Part shown: piece by piece, positions 39,743 through 43,318 of the stretch
Layout of the letters: each line of letters opens with the position of its first letter
How positions within the stretch are numbered: position 1 is the first letter of the stretch
Assembly (NCBI GenBank): GCA_947631405.1
Contig: CANRLC010000014.1
Span: 1-43,318, forward strand
Source: an uncultured Clostridia bacterium
GTDB taxonomy: Bacteria; Bacillota; Clostridia; Christensenellales; Aristaeellaceae
DNA: 43,318 nucleotides
Reading direction: 5' to 3'
The notes under the pieces: model-generated
The model's input: the letters and a program-made list of their open reading frames with translations, nothing else
What the model was told of the DNA's origin: nothing
The model's database searches: none
Made by a program: the position numbers and the translations under genes

Positions 39743-40075
39743 AACGCCGTGTGCTTCGCGCGGCGTCAGCTTGTCAAAGATTCTTTCTTCCCCGAAGGGG
39801 GGGAGGAAGAACGCCTCTCCTCGTTTCAAAGATCGCCCAGTCTTTCTGCCATGGCAACCGGGCGCTAAAGAGGAAGCGTTTTTTTAGCAGACTGACGCGG
39901 TGCGCTTCGCGCGGCGTCAGCTTGCCAAAGATTCTTTCTCCCCCGAAGGGGGAGGAAGAACGCTTCTCCTCGTTTCAATGATCGCCCAGTTTTTCTGTCA
40001 TGGCAACCGGGTGTCTAAGAGGAAGCGTTTTTTAACAGACTGACGCGGTGCGTTTTGCGCGGCGTGCGGCATGGA
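39743..40075. repeat. Tandem direct repeats of about 150 bp (two full, one partial)
   Basis: The unit begins near GTGCTTCGCGCGGCGTCAG and recurs at offsets of 151 and 148 bases (39751, 39902, 40050). Each full unit holds a TTCTTCC...GGAAGAA hairpin around CCCCGAAGGGGG, then CGTTTCAA(A/T)GATCGCCCAG, CATGGCAACCGGG and GGAAGCGTTTTTT. The third copy stops after GGCGT. No ORF with coding character is present. This stretch makes up much of the gene-free region between the MFS gene and the next surface-protein gene. Confidence 0.85.
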
Positions 40076-40194
40076 CGAACATCAAATCGGACGGCGCATG
40101 AGCGAACCTCCTTTGCGGATTTCACGCGGAATTATACCACGGGATGAGGGCGCGGTCAAGGGGCGGAGCCGGGCCGCCGGACGGCCTGTGCGCA

Positions 40195-40227
40195 GCCTCC
40201 CGGACGCAAAAATCCGGGAGGCATTTT
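40195..40227. terminator. Hairpin terminator in the gene-free region
   Basis: GCCTCCCGGA-CGCAAAAA-TCCGGGAGGC followed by ATTTTGCG: a 10-bp perfect stem with a short U-tract on the plus strand. Confidence 0.6.
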
Positions 40228-40376
40228 GCGCTTTGGCGCAGCGCGAAGCGGCTCCATAATCGTCAGTTGTTGTCTTTTCATTTCCCATCGGCTGCATGTG
40301 TGTACGATTTTTGTGCGCATTTCACGAGAGAAGTTCTATCTTCCATCAAATATAGCAGAAAAATTGGAATAATTTG

Positions 40377-40405
40377 TTGACAATTCCCAATTATTATGGT
40401 AATCT
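40377..40405 (+). promoter_or_regulatory. Candidate promoter in the AT-rich region before the CHAP-like surface protein gene
   Basis: TTGACA is perfect; 17 bases on, TAATCT is a weak -10. The surrounding 40300-40470 is the only clearly AT-rich stretch in the window, which also suggests a regulated upstream region. A leader of about 270 bases (40406-40691) would follow. It contains a CGGGCA/TGCCCG hairpin, and I recognise no riboswitch class in it. Confidence 0.4.
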
Positions 40406-40691
40406 TTTTATTTAGATAGGGCAATGAGAAGAACATAGGGACATCAAAGTCGAATAGAATGGACATAGAATTGGTTGTTTGAACACACAAAATCAGATCG
40501 CGTGAAATCGTGTCGCGCGGCGCGCCGCGCCCGCGGGAAGCGATGGATAAAGAAACGTATTGTATGGGTTCTCGAGAGACAGGCCGAAGCTCGTTTTGCG
40601 GAGACCGCCGAGGGGAACGGCGCGGGCATTTCGCTTCGGGCGTTGCCTGTGCCCGGCTGAGACGCGAAGGCTCGGATGGGGAGGAATCGAC

Positions 40692-43318
40692 ATGAAGAAG
40701 AGATGGATTTCCACGCTGCTGACGGCTCTGATGCTGATCAACAACGTCGTAAGCCCGATCGCGGCGGTGGCGGAAGAGATTGCGCCCGTCGTGATCGAGG
40801 AGACGGCGCCGGAGGAGAGCAACCCGGCCCCGGTCGAGGTGGAAGCGCCGCCTCCCGCGAAGGAAGAGCCGCCTGCGCCTGCGCCCGACCCGGCTCCTGT
40901 CGAGAACAAGGAAGAGCCGCCTGCGCCCGCGCCTGATCCGGCTCCATCCGAGGACAAGGAAGGGCCGTCCGCGCCCGCGGAAGACCCGGCTCCCTCCGAG
41001 GATAAGGAAGAGCCGTCTGCGCCTGCGGGAGATCCGTCCGGCGACGAAGGCGACGGCGAGCTGTCTGCGGAGCCGTCCACGCCTGCCGATTCTCCGGCCG
41101 CCGACGAGACGGAGGCGACGCCCGAGCCGGAGCTGACCGAAGCGCCGGCCGAGGAGCCGACCGAAGAACCGACCGACAGTCCGTCGGCCTCGCCGGAGGC
41201 CTCCGTGGAGCCGGCCGAAACGCCGACGCCGGAGCCGACCGAAGAGCCGGCCCCGGAACCGACGCCCGCGCCGTTCCTGCGTGGCTACGCGTCGATCTGC
41301 GGCAAGACCGTCGTCTATGAGGAGCACGACCTGCCCGAGGACGCGCTTTCGAGCCGCGAGCTGGGCGTGCTCGAGGACGGCCAGCTCGTCTACGCCGTCG
41401 AGCGCTTCGGCGAGGGCGTCTCCGACGACGAGTGGATGCGCATCGCGTTCGCCGTCGATCTGGGCGAGGAGGAAGCGCGCGTCCAGCAGGGCTTCGTACA
41501 CGCGAGCGACCTGCTGCCCGTCGCCGAGGAGGAGATCGAGAGCCTCGTCTGGCAGCTTTCCAACGATGAGGACAGCGTCGCGTTTGGCAGCCATCCGCTG
41601 ACGCCCATCGCGTTCACCTATCATGAGGGAAAAGCGCCCGAGATCACCGAGGAACCCACGCCCGAACCCACCACCGAACCGACGCCCGAACCCGACCCCG
41701 TGACGCTGGAGCTGACCCTCAGCGCCGGCTTCGCCTTCGTCGGGGACGCCGTCGAGGGCAGCCTGAGCGCGCAGGGCGGCGCGGGCGCGCTGAGCGTCAT
41801 CTATGGCGCGAGCGTCGATGGACAGCCCGTTGGAGAGAAAACAGACCCGCGGTCTGTGACCGAGGGAACCGATACGTTTGCCTATGTTCCGACCGCCCCG
41901 GGCGCGTACACCGTGTACGCCGAGGCGACGGATGAGGCCGGGCAGACCGCGACCGCCGAGGCGTCCCTGCTCGTCGCCGAGCACGACGTGACCTCCCTGC
42001 CGTCGCTGCTCGACGCGGCCGCGAGTGCCGCGACAAGCGGAGACTGGCGCAAGGATCTCGTCGCCGTCGCGCTGTCGCAGCTCGGCTACGCGCCCAGCGA
42101 GACCGACTTCATCCTCACGCCCGAGGGCGGCCGCGCCGCGTATTGCGCCTATGCCGATTGGGCGGGCGACGCCTATGCTGCCGATTGGAGCGACGCGTTC
42201 GTCGCGTTCTGCCTCGCGCAGGCGGGCGTGAGCGCGCTTTCCTCGAGCGCAGATGTCGACAGTCTGCTCTCCGCGGCCAAGGCGGCGGACGCCTTCCGCA
42301 CCGCCGATGAATATACGCCTGCCGCGGGCGACATCGTCTTCCTGAGCGGCGACGCGACCCGCGCCGCCATCGTCGAGGCGGTCTCCGGCTCCGGCGCGCT
42401 GCGCGTCGTCGAGGCGGGCGAGGCCGTCGTGAGCGCTTCCTATGATGTGAATGACGCGGCGATCATCGGCTACCTCGACATGACCGCGCTGATGCTTCAT
42501 GCGGGCGTGCTGTCGCCGCTGAGCGCCGAATTCACCGCGCCCGTGCGCTCCACGTTCGTCGGCGAGACCGTCGAGCTGAGCCTGAACGTCGAGGGCGGCG
42601 ACGGCGAGCTGACCGCGACCTACTCGATCACCAGCGACGCCGAAACGGAGGAAACAGACCAGCAGTCTGCACCGCCCTCGTTCTTCGACGACGGCCCGAT
42701 GATCTTCGATGAATCCTACGGCGGCGACGCTTCCAACGAAGCCGAACCGGAACCCGACGCGGTGCAGACCGTCGAAGGCGGGGCGGACGTCTACGCCTTC
42801 ACGCCCACCGCGATGGGCGACTACACCATCCTCGCCTCCGTCACCGACGCTGCTGGGCAGACCGAGACGCACAGCGTGACGCTCCCGGTCGCCGAGCACG
42901 ACACGACCTCGCTGGCCGAGTGGCTGGCGAAGGCCGAGGCCGCGCTGCACACCGGCGTGTGGAGCGCCGACGTCGTCGCGGTGGCGATGACGCAGCTCGG
43001 CTACGCGGAGAGCCAGACCGACTTCATCGTGGGCGACGACGATCTGCGCCACGCCTACTCCATCTATGGCGACTGGTACGGCACCAACTACCAGCCGTGG
43101 GACGCGGAGTTCGTCTCCTTCTGCCTGACGCTGGCGGGTGTGCCCGAGGATGCGATCCCGCGCGCGGGCGAGGCTGGCGGCCTGCGCTCCGGCATCACCA
43201 ACAAGCAGGCCTATGTGGACGCGGCGGACTACCAGCCCGCAGCGGGCGACGTGGCGTTCATGGCGGACGGCGGCGTGGCGATCGTGGCGTCCGTGGAGGG
43301 CGACGCGGTGACGCTGAT
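40692..43318 (+). CDS. Large surface protein with SH3-like, Ig-like and catalytically degenerate CHAP-like modules (3' end outside window)
   Basis: At least 875 codons, running off the right edge. A signal peptide (LLTALMLINNVVSPIAAVA) is followed by an acidic Pro-rich stalk: tandem KEEPPAPAPDPAP-type units, then EPTEEP repeats. Next comes an SH3-like domain (YASICGKTVVYEEHD, then LEDGQLVYAVERF). Two copies of an Ig-like plus CHAP-like module follow. The Ig-like parts share the ending APGAYTVYAEATDEAGQTAT / MGDYTILASVTDAAGQTET and AEHD(V/T)TSL. The CHAP-like parts share DLVAVALSQLGYAPSETDF / DVVAVAMTQLGYAESQTDF and the WSDAFVAFC / WDAEFVSFC block. A catalytic CHAP domain has Cys in that block (WCAxFV); both copies lack it. 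GGGGAGG precedes the ATG. The role is probably wall binding or adhesion rather than hydrolysis. Confidence 0.78.
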   Translation, partial: MKKRWISTLLTALMLINNVVSPIAAVAEEIAPVVIEETAPEESNPAPVEVEAPPPAKEEPPAPAPDPAPVENKEEPPAPAPDPAPSEDKEGPSAPAEDPAPSEDKEEPSAPAGDPSGDEGDGELSAEPSTPADSPAADETEATPEPELTEAPAEEPTEEPTDSPSASPEASVEPAETPTPEPTEEPAPEPTPAPFLRGYASICGKTVVYEEHDLPEDALSSRELGVLEDGQLVYAVERFGEGVSDDEWMRIAFAVDLGEEEARVQQGFVHASDLLPVAEEEIESLVWQLSNDEDSVAFGSHPLTPIAFTYHEGKAPEITEEPTPEPTTEPTPEPDPVTLELTLSAGFAFVGDAVEGSLSAQGGAGALSVIYGASVDGQPVGEKTDPRSVTEGTDTFAYVPTAPGAYTVYAEATDEAGQTATAEASLLVAEHDVTSLPSLLDAAASAATSGDWRKDLVAVALSQLGYAPSETDFILTPEGGRAAYCAYADWAGDAYAADWSDAFVAFCLAQAGVSALSSSADVDSLLSAAKAADAFRTADEYTPAAGDIVFLSGDATRAAIVEAVSGSGALRVVEAGEAVVSASYDVNDAAIIGYLDMTALMLHAGVLSPLSAEFTAPVRSTFVGETVELSLNVEGGDGELTATYSITSDAETEETDQQSAPPSFFDDGPMIFDESYGGDASNEAEPEPDAVQTVEGGADVYAFTPTAMGDYTILASVTDAAGQTETHSVTLPVAEHDTTSLAEWLAKAEAALHTGVWSADVVAVAMTQLGYAESQTDFIVGDDDLRHAYSIYGDWYGTNYQPWDAEFVSFCLTLAGVPEDAIPRAGEAGGLRSGITNKQAYVDAADYQPAAGDVAFMADGGVAIVASVEGDAVTL

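Noticed and set aside
40406..40691. A cyclic-di-GMP or other riboswitch in the leader of the CHAP-like surface protein gene
   Set aside because: A GACGCGAAGG stretch and a CGGGCA/TGCCCG hairpin are present, but the conserved c-di-GMP-I core and its pairing are absent.
40278..43052. A 924-codon open frame on the minus strand opposite the CHAP-like surface protein gene
   Set aside because: It is an antisense shadow of a GC-rich repetitive gene: Arg/Gly-rich low-complexity translation, no ribosome binding site, no family pattern. The plus-strand frame has a signal peptide and domains.

Overview
This window is chromosomal DNA of a GC-rich, Gram-positive-type anaerobe, most likely an uncultured member of the class Clostridia (Bacillota). 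The order is uncertain; a Christensenellales-like lineage is only my guess. The grounds are a GlgC/GlgD/GlgA glycogen operon, an ECF vitamin/amino-acid transporter with a T-box leader, AAGGAGG-type ribosome binding sites, PepV, a RgpF-like rhamnan protein and Thr-Pro-rich surface proteins. TTGACA/TTGCAN-17/18-TATAAT promoters recur. Codon third positions are mostly G or C.

Layout. 0.1-2.7 kb: a degenerate SDR-like gene diverges from an orphan sugar-type solute-binding protein. 2.9-6.4 kb: two tandem, translationally coupled paralogous multi-membrane proteins. 6.6-10.9 kb: glgC-glgD-(terminator)-glgA, where GlgA carries a long repetitive basic tail. 11.2-15.2 kb: rsuA, an RsmC-like methyltransferase, malY/patB and pepV in one operon. 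15.4-24.5 kb: a P-loop ATPase with a degenerate second half, two cell-surface proteins, a small P-loop protein, threonine synthase and an L,D-transpeptidase. 24.7-25.0 kb: two tRNA-Ser genes behind a consensus promoter and closed by two terminators.

The most striking region is 25.1-28.5 kb. A tyrosine recombinase gene is flanked by two oppositely oriented, lox/FRT-like sites, each with 11-bp inverted arms and a 7-bp asymmetric spacer. Inside the segment, next to the left site, lies a near-consensus promoter that points out of the segment and away from the recombinase. As sequenced, that promoter reads into a hairpin plus U-tract, which looks like OFF. After inversion it would read across the right site into a rhamnan-synthesis (RgpF-like) cell-wall glycan gene. 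I read this as a self-encoded phase-variation switch for a surface glycan locus.

29.8-35.4 kb: an epimerase gene is followed by a structured repeat, then a tryptophan-specific T-box (specifier UGG) controlling an ECF transporter (S component, two ATPases, T component) and a LarA-type nickel racemase in one operon. A PF06695-type membrane protein follows, then a second copy of the structured repeat. 35.9-39.7 kb: a MATE exporter, an alpha/beta hydrolase with an in-frame coding-like extension beyond its stop codon, and an MFS exporter. 39.7-40.7 kb: a gene-free stretch with about 150-bp tandem repeats and an AT-rich promoter region. From 40.7 kb to the window edge: a large surface protein with repeated Ig-like plus catalytically dead CHAP-like modules.
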